Source: Venturia oleaginea
Lineage: Eukaryota > Ascomycota > Dothideomycetes > Venturiales > Venturiaceae
Direction of reading: 5' to 3'
Length of the DNA stretch: 64,000 nt
Assembly: GCA_013176395.1 (NCBI GenBank)
Contig: JABMLP010000009.1
Location: forward strand, 1,364,001-1,428,000
This document shows positions 45,801 through 58,185 of the stretch, piece by piece (positions within the stretch are counted from its first letter, which is position 1; each line of letters starts with the position of its first letter). The notes beneath the pieces were generated by a model. It ran no database searches, was not told the DNA's origin, and was given only the letters and a program-made list of their open reading frames with translations. The translations under genes were made by a program, and so were the position numbers.

Positions 45801-48800
45801 ACGAAGCAACAGGTAGACACGCATGCAGCTCGCATCGACGAACTCAACAAGGAAATTGAAGGCCATGCAGCGGTGAAGGCAGAGCTAGAATCTGTACGCG
45901 CCCGCATTGCAGAACTGACAGAAGCCGTGGAAGCCCATGGTCCGGTCAAGGCTGAACTTGAGGAACATCGCGAGAAGGTTGCCATCCTTTCGAAAGCCGC
46001 CAAGGACCACGAAACCACGAGGGCTGAATTGGATTTGCACAAAGAGCAGGTTGCGACTTTGTCCAAGGCCGCCGAAGAGCACGATGTGACCAAAGCAGGT
46101 GAGTAAAACAATCCCCTCTAATGTACCACTATATTGAGATCCTCATGCTCGATTCAACTTCGACATCGATACATTCTGGCAATCTTGAAGACGAAATTGC
46201 CAAAACTTATTGACATCGGTCGCTTTGTTCATCGAATTCTGTGATTTGGGTGTTCCACCGTTCCAAGTAGAAAACAGCTGACAGACGTGTAAACAGAGCT
46301 CGAGTCGCACCGCGAAAAGGTTGCAACCTTGTCCAAGGCTGTCGAAGATCACAAGGCTGTGAAGTCGGAATTAGAATCGCACCGTGAACAAGTTGCTGCC
46401 CTATCTAAGGCTGTCAATGGGCATGAGGCCGTAAGGGCGGAATTAGACTCGTACCGCGGACAGGTCGCTACGTTATCTAAGACTGTTGAAGAGCACAAGG
46501 CGGTGAAGACCGAGTTAGACTCGCATCGTGAAAAGGTTGCTGCTTTATCGAAAGCCGCCGAGGAGCACGATGTGGTAAAAGCAGAACTCAAGTCCCACCG
46601 TGAACAGGTTGCTACATTGAACAAGGCCGCCGAGGAGCATGGTGCCGTGTCAAAGGAGCTCGAATCCCATCGCGAACAAGTCGCTACCCTATCCAAGGCC
46701 GCCGAGGAACTTGCTACTACTAAGGCCGACCTTGAAGCTCACCAACAGCAAGTTGCCAGTCTCTCAAAAGCACTGGAAGAGCACAATGCTGTAAAAGCCG
46801 ACCTCGAATCCCACCAGGAGAAGGTTGCTACCCTGTCAAAGGCTCTCGAGGAACATGCTGCTGTAAAGGCTGATCTTACATCCCACCAAGAGAAGGTTGC
46901 TACACTATCAAAGGCTGTTGAGGAACATGCTGCAGTTCAGGCCGACCTTGCATCTCATAAGCAGCAAGTTTCTGAGCTCTCAAAAGCCCTTGAAGAACAC
47001 ACTGCTGTAAAGGCCAACCTTGAAGCTCATCAAGAGAAGGTTGCTACTCTATCAAAGGCCATGGAAGATCATGCTGCTGTCAAGGCCGACCTTGAGACCC
47101 ACCAACAGCAAGTAGCCGAGCTCACAAAAGCGGTTGAGAACCACGAAGGTGTCAAGACCGAGCTTAGTGATGCTCACACTCGTCTTGCTGGTCTAGAGAA
47201 GGATGTCGAGACCCACAAGGCAGACAAAGGCTCAATATCAGAGCAGTTCGCTGCCGCTGAGGCTGCCTTAACAGCCGCGACAGAGAGTCATGGACAACTC
47301 AGCAGCAAAGTCAAGGATGCAGAAGAGCGCCTGATTGTTGTCGAACAGGCTCTTCAATCCACCAAAGGGGACCACGAAGCCAACCTGGCAACTTTGGCCG
47401 AAAAAGTGACAGCAGTGGAAAAGCTGCAAGAGCACAACGCTCTTTTGCAACAGGAGCTGAAGGCTTCGTTGGACTCGGAGCGGGCTGCGAAATTGGCTGT
47501 TGAGGACCTGAGGGAGAGGCTCACTGCTGCTGAAAGCAAGTCGGTCGAAAAAGCCCGTCCCAAGCAGGATTCTGGGCCAGAGAAGTCTCGACTCGCAGAA
47601 GCCGCTGCTGGAGCTGCTGCTGTAGGTTTGGCAGGTGCTGATGCTCTTGGCCTTGAGAAGGTTCTTAGTGATGATGATAAACTTGAAGCGGCGCAAGTCG
47701 TTGAAAAGGAGCAGCCAGAGGCCGTTGAAGATAACAAGTCCAACGTCGTTGAAGAGAAGAAGCCAGAGGCCGTTGAAGAGAAGAGGTCAAAGATTGTTGA
47801 AGAGAAGAAGCCAGAGGTTGTTAAGGAGGAGAAAGCCCCATTGCCAATCGTAACAACGGATGCCGCCGAGCCCGAAGGCATTGTAAAGGAGGAGGAGGGG
47901 AAGAACAGGTAGGTGATTTCTATTCTACGTAAGACTTTAATTCCAAATGTGTCAGAAATTTCTGTCGATTTCAAAGAAAAAATGCGTGCCGCTTGATACG
48001 AATGTGCTGGACTTGAGCTAATTTGAAAACCCAGGTTGCTCGTCGAGGAACCGCAGGAGCAACTGGACAGCATGGTTTCTGCATCTAACGATTTTGGGGA
48101 GTTAGAGGTTTCAAAGGAAAACCTCGCACAATCGCGAGACACCCTCCTCGCTAATGAAGATGATTCGAAAGTACTGCATTTGCAGAAAAAGAGTCTAGTA
48201 CAGGCAGGAGACGAGCCGATATCGACTAGTGCAGAGATCGAAGAAATGGAGAAAACAAAATCCGACGAGGAAGACGTCGTCGAGCTTCCTACCCTTGCCG
48301 AAGAGGCCAGCCGCGAAACAGCCACGGTGGCAACAACTGCACCACTTATTGAAGACTCGGTGCCTAGTCTTGTCGATGAATCAGCCACCAGCGCTCCAGA
48401 AACCCATGTTGAACATGTTGGCCGTTCAGATGTCGATGATGAGCCCCATCTCCCAGAAGCTGCCATGGCTGCAGGCGCCATAGCTTTGGTTGGTGCAGGA
48501 GCATTTGGCCTTGCAAAAGCTGTCAGCGATGAATCTAAGGATGAATTTCTCGTCAAAGAGTCGTTCGGAAGTGAAAAGGATGAACCTATCGTCAAAGAGT
48601 CATTCGGCAGTGCAAAGGATAAATCTCTTAAGGATGAAGCACCCGTTAAAGAGTCGTTCGGAAGTGAAAAGGATGAACCTTTCGTCAAAGAGTCGTTCGG
48701 AAGTGAAAAGGATGAACCTCTGGTCAAAGAGTCGTTCGAAAGTGAAAAAGATGAATCTCTAAAGGATGAATCTCCCGTGAAAGAGTCGTTCGGAAGTGTA

Positions 48801-51800
48801 CAGGATGAATCTCTGGTCAAAGGGTCGTTCGGAAGTGCAAAGGATGGATCTCCCGTTGAAGAGTCGTTCGGAAGATCTAAGGATGAATCTCTCGTCAAAG
48901 AGTCGTTCGGAAGTGCAGATGTCAATGAAGCACCCACCACCAAGAATCCCGAGGCCTGGTGGGCCTCGTCAAAGGATAATTCGAAGGATTTCGACCAGTC
49001 TTTTCAGGAGACGAAACCAGCTGAAGAACATGCTGCTGAGCCACAGAAAGACGACGAGATGTTGACGCGCGATGTTTTCCCAGAAGCTGCCCAAGTCGAA
49101 TTGCTTCTCTCTGAGATTGAGCCCAAGAAGATAGATGCGCTCGAATCACCACCAGTAGAGGCATCAGAACCCACTTTTCCCGCCCATGACGACAGGCATA
49201 CCCACGAGACTGCTAATACTGCTAAACCTCAGATTCTAAATAGAGGCGAGGCTCCAGAAGATGGGGCCAAGTTTGATATTATAAGCGAAGATTATCCGAT
49301 TGTCTCGGCACAAGAGACATTTGCAAACAGCATGGTCAGCAAAGATCACGAAGATATCGAAGCGGTCTTTCCTGCGAACAAGGGGATCTTTGCAGAAGAA
49401 GCCGAGGTCGTTCATCCCGAGACCACTGAGGGAAAGTTTCCCGTGGTTCAAGCTCACGACTCCGCCAACGAGACTACAAAGGATTTTGTCAGTGAGGAGG
49501 AAACTAATGTATCGGAGAAGTCACTCGGTGAAGAGAAGTCACTCGGCGAAGAAGGTACGCCACATCTCCTATTCATGTTCCCCCCTTGGATTCTGAAATA
49601 GACAAGTCATACTAACATATGTATACAGAACCTCAAACATCAGCCATGCATCATTCTCTGCCTTTTGAGCTGGAGCCGGTCACATTAGACGACCTTACTG
49701 TAAACAAGGCCACGTCTGAGCCCGTCGAATTCCAGGCGCCACTCAGTCCAGTGAGCTCTACCAGATCCAAACGCAAGTCTGTGCGATGGGAAGCTTTCGA
49801 AAGCGCAAAGAGTTCTCCGGTTGAAGAGAGGCACGAATCGAATGTTAGTCTTGGTGCAACTTGGCTTCTGAATGGCAAAAAGGATGGTCCCTTGTCCGCT
49901 GAGCCGGCCGATGCTTTGACCAAGGTATGTTGTATTCTGCGCTACGAATTATTGATATATGTCGCCATTGAATATCAGATGATTATGATTTACTAATTTC
50001 TCTTCGCAGGACGAGCCAGAACTTGAAACGCAAGATATCTCTGGGCCAATTACAGCCCAATCAGAGGACTATGAAACCCAACTTCCTATTGGTTTGGATG
50101 CCAGGAGTGAAGTTGTCGAGTCTGACAGAACCATTCAAGAGCCCGCTGAGCCAATCAACGGGTCGGAGAAAGAGTCTGTCAAGCAAGAAGACCTTAAAAC
50201 AAGCACTCTTGCACCAGAGACTATGGAGTCAGAGAAGCCAGAGCCCACTAGCGAGGAGACCAATGCTTCCGCAAACGCTCGGCAATACACGGAGACCACT
50301 GCTGTACCAAAAGCTTCGGAGCCCGAAGATGCCTGGCAAACAGTTGCCGGGTCAATCGTCCATGACAAGGAGATAGGGTACCAGTCCAAGGCAGAATCAG
50401 AGTCTCCCATTCAATGCGCAGAGTCAGTAATTGCGACATCTACGGATGGGCCAGAGATTCCGGAGCGGAGCCCAGAACGACATATCGCAACACCTGAGCG
50501 GAATCCCGACCGACTTGCCGCGCATGGTCGTTCAATAGCGTCTGTCGAAGCACCAGTATCCGACAACGTGTTCGATGAGCAACAGGAACTCTCTAAAAAG
50601 TCTGAGAAATTTGATATTGAACCAGTCAGCGATGACGTGGTAAAATCCGACGAGCCAAGCGCGAAATTCAGTGAGGAGACCGACGAACACAGCCGTACCT
50701 CTAACCTTCAGGCTACTGTCCCAAAACAATTTTCCACGGAGGCTGGAGCCGCTGTAAGCCGTAGTGTCTTTCATGAAATCGTCCCCACAAAGGAAGATAA
50801 GCCCAGTGAGGAATCCGAAAAGATCGAATTCGACGTCCTAAGTGGAAAAAATATCCAGCAACCCACACAGAAGGATGACTGGCAGACCGACGAGCCAAAC
50901 ACCAAAAAAAGCGGCGTGCACGCCAACCCCAACGCATGGCTCAGTCATGAAGTCGAGGAGCGCAATGCTACTTCTGATGTCCAGGCTGTTGTCCCAAAAC
51001 TATCATTCAGCGAATCCGAAGGCGCCAAGAAGAATAAAATGACCAATGAATTCGTTGCCTCGAAGGAAGAAGAACTCGACGAGGAGACTTCGTCGGACAA
51101 TGTTGAGAAGAAGCACGGGACTTTCCAGGAGCTACCCTTCTTTTCTGCTAGGAATCAAACCGAAAGCAAACAAAAGGACAAGGCCACTGCTGAAAGTCAA
51201 GAAGAGGCGCTTCAAGAAATCGCCACCAAAGAAGCGTCCTCCAAAGCGACTCCAGCCATGCTCTTTGAGCCGACCGAAAGCGATTATAAGCACGATGCCG
51301 CCAATGATAAGAAGAATGCTGACGACTCGTTCTTTCAGCCGACCAAAAGCGATGACAAGCACGATGCCGCCGCCAACGTTAAGAAAGATGCTGACGACTG
51401 GATCTTTCAGCCGACCGAAAGCAATAACAAACACGATGCTGAGAACGAATGGTTCATTCAGCCAGCCAAAAGCGATGTCAAGCACAATGCCTCCAACGTT
51501 GAGAAAGATGCTGACGACTGGATCTTTCAGCCGACCGAAAGCAAGAATAAGCACAATGCCGAGAACGAATGGTTCATTCAGCCAGCCAAAAGCGATGAGA
51601 AGCACAATGTCGCCAATGATGACAAAGATGCCGACGACTGGATCTTTCAGCCGACCTTCATTCAGCCGACTGAAAGTGATGACAAGCACAATGCCGCCAA
51701 CGATGAGAAAGATGCTTACGACTCGTTCATTCAGCCGACCTTCTTTCAGCCGACCGAAAGCAATAACAAGCACGATGCCGAGAACGAATGGTTCATTCAG

Positions 51801-53030
51801 CCGGCCAAAAGCGATGACAATCACAATGCCGCCAATAATGACAAAGATGCTGACGACTCGTTCTTTCAGCCGACCCTCATTCAGCCGACCGAAAGCGATG
51901 ACAAGCACAATGCCGCCAACGATGAGAAAGATGCTTACGACTCATTCCTTCAGCCGACCTTCTTTCAGCCGACCGAAAGCAATAACAAGCACGATGCCGA
52001 GAACGAATGGTTCATTCAGCCGGCCAAAAGCGATGACAATCACAATGCCGCCAATAATGACAAAGATGCTGACGACTCGTTCTTTCAGCCGACCCTCATT
52101 CAGCCGACCGAAAGCGATGACAAGCACAATGCCGCCAACGATGAGAAAGATGCTTACGACTCGTTCCTTCAGCCGACCTTCTTTCAGCCGACCGAAAGCA
52201 ACAAGCACAATGCCGCTAGCGATGACAAGCACGATGCCGCCAACGTTAAGAACGATACTAACGACTGGTTGTTTCGGCCGACTGAAAGCGATGAAAGGCA
52301 CGATGCCACCAACGACAAGAAAGATGCTGACAACTCGGAGGGCGCGAAAGAGGAGGAAGTTAAAGCAAAACCGGCTCCCTTCGACCTGCCTCTTACAGCC
52401 GCCAAGGTAGGCACCAGCAGCAACCTAGGGCACATCTTCGTCGCTCAGCAGGCCGATGAAGAGCCTGTCGACTACGACGACGGCGAGCAGCCCAGAACCC
52501 AAGGCATCACCACAGTCACAAAGGACAAAGAACCTGTTGCAAAGGACGATCAAGCCATCGTAAAAGACGAGCAGCCCAGGACCAAAGGCATCACGACGGC
52601 CACAAAGGACAAAGAGCCTGTTGCAGAGGACGATGAACCTATCGTAAAGAATGATCAACCCATCGCAAAGAACGATCGACCCATCACAAGGGACGACCAG
52701 TCCAGGACCAAAGGCATCACGACGGCTATAAATGATAAAGAACCTATTGCAAAGGACAAAGAACCTGTTGCAAAAAACGATCAATCTATCTCCAAGGACG
52801 ATCAACCTGTTATAAAGAACGATCAACCCATCGCAAAGGACGAGGGATTCAAAAAGGACAAAGACTCCAATACAAAAGACGAAGAAAAATCCGAGAAGAA
52901 AGGAAAAAATGGAAAAAATGGCAAGAGGGAAAAGAATGAAAGAGAAGAGCCGGTCACAGAGGCTGACGCGTCCTCGATTCTTGCAGACAAGGCAGCTCAT
53001 CTCCTTGGAAATATCAAGGAGGCCATTTAA
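42871..53030 (+). CDS. Giant (3149-residue) repeat-rich coiled-coil protein
   Basis: Exons 42871-43542, 43770-46098, 46297-47908, 48035-49554, 49629-49924 and 50010-53030 total 9450 nt (3149 residues). All splices are in phase. Order: acidic, Thr/Asn-rich N-terminus; a short basic segment with FNAYYKIFGGKPPNKPP; a coiled coil from about residue 190; 14-residue repeats; about fifteen 24-residue repeats; a Gly/Ala-rich hydrophobic segment; KESFGS repeats; then a largely acidic, disordered half with QPTESD and PVAKDDQ repeats; and a Lys/Glu-rich end. No enzymatic domain, signal peptide or confident transmembrane helix. The layout suggests a long tether or scaffold, as in organelle-tethering proteins of filamentous fungi, but I cannot match it to a named one. 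The first five introns (227, 198, 126, 74 and 85 nt) are longer than usual here. Confidence 0.8.
44945..45475 (+). repeat. 14-residue coiled-coil repeats (42-bp unit)
   Basis: About twelve successive units follow the pattern DHVASKSSLQKELD, that is two heptads per unit, with hydrophobic positions kept. Nucleotide copies differ at many sites, so the array is old. Confidence 0.8.
45880..47160 (+). repeat. 24-residue repeats (72-bp unit), about 15 copies
   Basis: Units read like ELESHREQVATLSKAVEEHKAVKA. Three lie before and twelve after the intron at 46099-46296, which falls inside a unit boundary. Twenty-four is not a multiple of seven, so the coiled coil must have a stutter in each unit. Confidence 0.8.
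48550..48930 (+). repeat. KESFGS repeats, nine units of 13 or 18 residues
   Basis: Nine units centred on VKESFGSEKDEP, some with an extra SLKDE insert. The nucleotide word AAAGAGTCGTTCGGAAGTG recurs with few changes, so this array is younger than the coiled-coil ones. Confidence 0.85.
51265..52300 (+). repeat. QPT/QPA repeats with a 219-bp higher-order tandem duplication
   Basis: Fifteen units carry FQPTESD, IQPAKSD or close variants, spaced by KHNAANDEKDADDW-like linkers. Within them 51741-51959 and 51960-52178 are almost identical 219-bp (73-codon) copies, followed by the start of a third at 52179. Copy number probably varies between strains. Confidence 0.9.
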
Positions 53031-54189
53031 GGTCATGGAATGAGGCGGCCCGTGGGAAACTAAATTGTTCTTGTGTGTGTTATTACTACTTTATTGTTTT
53101 GCAGTTGGCATCTGCTCGAGCGATGGTTTTTATCAATTTGTTAGGTTTGTCTTTTTGTTGTTGTTTGATGCCATTACTGTTTGAGCGCACGCATGCATTT
53201 GATAGCGTTCTTGGCTTTCTGTCGTTTTTGAAGCTGATACGAGTTATGGTTTTTAGAATGGTTTAATGAGAGTTGGTGTCAGCGTAGAATGTATAAACCG
53301 AGCGAGTTAGCGTGTAGTCGATAAGATATTGTAGTTGATGATACAATCGCTCGGACGATAAGATATACGAGGTTCTTTGAAATTATTACAGTAGCTTCGC
53401 TTATAAAAGTACATTATGTGGTCATACAGACTCTTAATTCAACGTCGCTTGGACTCGCTTGGATATAACATCGTTTTCCCTACATAAATAACTAGGTCCC
53501 TGAACCTTCGAACTCTCTTCCATTCGCGAATTTCGCAAGAAGTGTATAAAGCAGTAAGTAATCAAACATGGCACACCAACAACATGTAAGCCACAACCCA
53601 CCGGAATCCTGATTTTGGTAGAGAGCACTTCATCTCTTTCTGCGGTTCCAAGGCAGTTAGGAGTTGTGGGTGTTCGCCTTCCTTGAGCTGAACTGGAACA
53701 ACAGCATCCCACTCGTCGACGGAAAACGTCACAACCAGGTCGCAAAATCGATGAAGCCTGCTAATAAGGAAGGCAGATACATAGGCTGGCTGGTGTTCGA
53801 CGGACCACCTGAATGCTGCCTAAACAACAATATGCACATGTCCGACGCCACAGCCCTATTCTTCGCCGACGCACGCAGCAAATGCTCCAGCAACCACGAA
53901 ATGCAGGGCAGCTATCCGTCCACGTTCGAAATCGATGGTCTCCACGAGACCCGGCCTGCTTAGTGGGTTCGCAAGAAGTGTATAAAACAGGAATCAAGCA
54001 TCGCAAGAACGGCTCCGATATCGAAACGAGAAATGACTCTCCAACTCTCACTACATCCAGCACGTCTTAAGCTCGACTCCAACCAACCTTCAACCCCATC
54101 ATCATCAAGCATCAACCCACTAACCGACATACCCCCCAAAAACACCCTCCCTACAAGATCCAAATCTTACAACACCCCCCATCACAACC
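53031..54189. other. Intergenic; contains a 19-bp direct repeat pair
   Basis: TTCGCAAGAAGTGTATAAA occurs at 53532-53550 and again at 53968-53986, bracketing a 99-codon plus-strand frame (53664-53963) that begins with GTG and has no recognised motif. The pair could mark a duplication or an insertion boundary. No confident gene. Confidence 0.4.
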
Positions 54190-55603
54190 TCAATACCCAG
54201 TGACCCCCTTGGAAACATACCCATCCTCCAAAAACGCCCAATCCTCCTCATCCAGCACCCCATCACTCACAAGCCTAACCCCCCTACACGCCTCATCAAT
54301 CCTTTCTTTACTGTTCAATCCCAGGATCGGTGAACAGCCTTTACTCAGACTCCAAGCCGTGGCGACGTTGGCCATGCTGACGCCGTGACGCCTGGCCACT
54401 TCTTCGACGCGCGAGACGATTATGTCGTCGGCTGGGGTGAGTTTGTTTAGGATTTGGGAGGAGAGGAATTTGTCGGTTGAGGAGCGGAGGGTTTTGTGAT
54501 TGCGGCGGGTTAGGACGCCTTTGGTGGGTGAGAAAGAGAAGTTAGTTGGTGGTTGATAGGGAGGGAGGGTTAGGATAAGGTGAGGTGTGGTTCAGGAGAG
54601 ATTGGGGAGGAAGAAGGGTATTTGACTTACCACGAGCGAGGGGACTCCAGGGGATGATTCCTACACCCGTGTCTTTGCAATAGGGAATCATTTCTCGTTC
54701 TTCCTCTCGGTAGAGCAGGTTGTAGTAATTCTGCATCGAGATGAATTTGTGCCAGTTGTGTTTTTCGGCCATGTTTTGGAGGGCTTGGAATTCCCATGCT
54801 GCCATCTTTTCTCACCTAGTCAGTACTGCAACCTTTCTCCATCCCATCGCTGGTCCCAATCGAACCACGCGCAAAGAAAATATCAATAAACTCACAGAAC
54901 TAGCACCCAAATACCTAACCCATCCCCTTTCAACAACATCGTTCAAAGCCCTCATAACCTCCTCCCGCGGCACTGACCGATCCAACCGATGAATCTGCAA
55001 AACATCAATATACGTCCCCAACCTGCCTATACTAGCCTCAACAGCATCAAAAATATGTTTCCTTGACAATCCAACCCTATTCACCAAGTGCCCATCATTA
55101 ATACCCATACTAGCAATCCCCGGCTGCGCCCCTCCCTCCTCCACCCCAAAATAGACTTTGGTCATGATGACAAGCGTGGAGCGGGGGATACGGTATTTCT
55201 CGATGGCGTGGGCGATGATGGTTTCGCTGAGACCGTTGGAGTAGACGTCGGCGGTGTCCCAAGTGTTGATACCGCGGTCGTAGGCGTGTTTTAGCAATGG
55301 GAGGGCCTCTTCTTCGTCCAGGACCCAGGGTTGCCATTCTGAGGAGCCGAAGGACATGGCGCCGAGAATAATGCGAGAAGTTTTGAGACCGGAGGTGCCT
55401 AGACTGAGGTGGTCCGAGTCAGGAAGGGTTATCTTCTCCATCTTTCTGTTCGGACGACGGTGTGGGGAGCTGAAAGACGAGTAACAGTGAGGACAAAGCG
55501 AGGAATAGAGAAAAGAGAAAAGAGAAAAGAGAAAAGGGAGAAAGCATCCGTACTTTGCATACTCCATCTGCAGCTTCCTCGATGACGAAGCAGCATTACT
55601 CAT
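54190..55603 (-). CDS. Aldo-keto reductase
   Basis: An NADPH-dependent oxidoreductase of the (beta/alpha)8 aldo-keto reductase superfamily, in the group near yeast Ypr127w-like and versiconal-reductase-like fungal enzymes. Exons (minus) 55603-55554, 55403-54896, 54805-54631 and 54518-54190 total 1062 nt (353 residues). The first splice gives [19 protein letters not shown], the normal family start. The catalytic tetrad is visible as Asp in [10 protein letters not shown], Tyr in the same motif, Lys in IMTKVYFG and His in LQIHRLDR. Later motifs are [33 protein letters not shown] and ATAWSLSKG. The frame also stays open upstream to an ATG at 55654, so the start could be 17 residues earlier. The 150-nt first intron has a long CTTTT tract. 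Substrate unknown. Confidence 0.88.
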
Positions 55604-56436
55604 ACTCTCCCTCGAGCGATGGGAACCTGGGATTCCGTCGTAATTGTTTCTCATTTGGAGATGCGGCTCTCGAGCTTTTGCGAAATCTCAAGCTTGATCT
55701 CCTCACAAATGTCATAATCAAATCCCAAAGTTCCGAATATTCAACCCAAATTCCAAGCTCTTGAAGTCCAAAAGCAAGCTCCAATAATCCTTCACAATCC
55801 CGCTCGAATCGAATCAAATCCAAGCTCTTGTCCGTATCGTCTGTCTGTTTTCACTTTCGATGAAATGGAGTGAAGGCAGTTGTTCCTCTCAATCTGTTTC
55901 GAACGTTCTCTCAAGTCAGCGGACTCCTTGTAGGCCCCACCATTGACAATGTAAATATGTTCATGCAAAGACAACTGTAAGATCAACGTGGACCTATGGC
56001 TCTCGAATTATGGATTATATATATGCACGACGCGGGTGAAAAGGAAATGCACATGCTGTAAAGGGCCATAGTTCGCATTGTTAGTGGCCTGACTAAAAGC
56101 GGCTATGGCGGAAAGGCGAGTTTATGCTCCACTCACCGGAATTGATTGCGGCGTCGATCGGATCATCAGAACTTCGCAAACTGCCGCTGGTTAATCATTA
56201 CAACAATTGTGAAGACGAAAACCAACATCACAAATCTCGTCGGAGAGGGGCAATAAAATTTGACTGGCTGGCGGTTCAAGTCGCTGCCAAAAGTACATCT
56301 TAATTCTTCTCATGAGCCTATCAATAGTAGAATGCCACCATGAGTCCGCGTCGGGCACTCTCATGTCATGCAATGTCCAATGTCAACGCCATCGCAAAGT
56401 CCAAACCTAACCACCAGAGTTTCGCACCGCTCACAA
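55604..56436. other. Intergenic, no gene seen
   Basis: 833 bp between the aldo-keto reductase start and the polyubiquitin stop, both on the minus strand. It should hold the polyubiquitin terminator and the reductase promoter. Confidence 0.4.
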
Positions 56437-57183
<747 letters not shown>

Positions 57184-57424
57184 GTTTGCGGATGTGCGTG
57201 TGTGTGGCTGTTGTTAAGTGGATAGTAGGTGATGGCTGAGAGCTTGGATTGCTGGTGAGTGTGGGAAGCGGGAGTGGAGTTTGTTGTAGGAAGATGGGAA
57301 GCGTGGAGTGGGCGGAGGGGCTTTATGTACCCTCTGGCCAATGTTGAAGTCACGAGGTGGCGGGGCTTAGCGGAATTAGTCAACAGTAACAGCCGGTAGA
57401 ATGTGGAAGGCAACAGCCAGCATG

Positions 57425-57432
57425 TTCTAGAA
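57425..57432. promoter_or_regulatory. Heat-shock-element-like site upstream of polyubiquitin
   Basis: TTCTAGAA, continued as GAAGAAAGG, gives a TTCnnGAA core with a further GAA-like half-site, about 240 bp upstream of the start codon. Hsf1 regulation of polyubiquitin genes is well known in fungi; here it is inferred from the motif. Confidence 0.45.
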
Positions 57433-58185
57433 GAAGAAAGGAAAGAGTCGGTTACAAGGCATGACCCGGAAAGGACAAAGATAACACGCCATTTCGACTT
57501 TCGTTTCAACAATCTCTAAATACTCGTACTCTGTTGGCGGGTAAAGCGAGTCTGCGTCTCGGCGTCTCGGCCTTGGCTCCCCAGCTTATCGCAATGGCAA
57601 GCTCAAGTGACGCCAACTTCTCCTCAGCTGATGCTTTTGCCTCATAAATCGCTCAGTGCGTTCCTCACTTGCCATGGTACTAGTATCTCCTCGGTCTGAG
57701 AAGCAAGCAATCACATCCGAGTGATCTGGAACTTCCAACAATCAAAGCCGGGTGGCTCAGCGATGACATCAACCAGTCTGTGCAACGTTGACACGGGCCG
57801 TCAATCCCATACGAGGCTGTGAAGACATTGATGGACCAAACATCCTACGAGTATGATATTGTACTCCCGAACACAGGAACAATGAAAGCCTTGATTTAGT
57901 GACGCGCACAGTGATGTTCTTGCACAGGAGAAAAGCTTCCGGGTAGAGCAGTTTGTTATGACTACACAACGAAAAGGTCCGTAATGTTTCCAAGAATACA
58001 CCTTTTGAGCCACCAAAAAGCCCGAAAGCCGGCCAGCCCGTTTCATAGTATTCAACATGTTGGGTCTGTGTATCCATCGTGCAGGTTCCCAAGACCGCTC
58101 CATATGCCACGTTCGCCGACATAAATAAACTACTCTGAGGTACGCTCAGGCATCTGATGCTGTCGCCGAAGATACGAAGTCTATT
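57433..58185. other. Intergenic, no confident gene
   Basis: About 750 bp. A minus-strand frame of 117 codons (57769-58122) starts with ATG but shows no motif and lies where the 3' UTR of the next gene would be. Confidence 0.35.

Noticed and set aside
47354..48943. Antisense frame of 529 codons opposite the KESFGS repeats
   Set aside because: It mirrors the sense repeats codon by codon and runs across an intron of the sense gene; openness follows from the repeat composition.
42871..53030. Naming the giant protein as leashin (Woronin-body tether)
   Set aside because: Size and repeats are suggestive, but neither end shows motifs I can match to leashin; kept as an unnamed coiled-coil protein.
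53664..53963. Plus-strand Cys-containing frame of 99 codons, considered as a small secreted protein
   Set aside because: Starts with GTG, no signal peptide, no family likeness.
57769..58122. Minus-strand frame of 117 codons
   Set aside because: ATG start but no motif, and it sits where the 3' UTR of the 2EXR-like gene would be.
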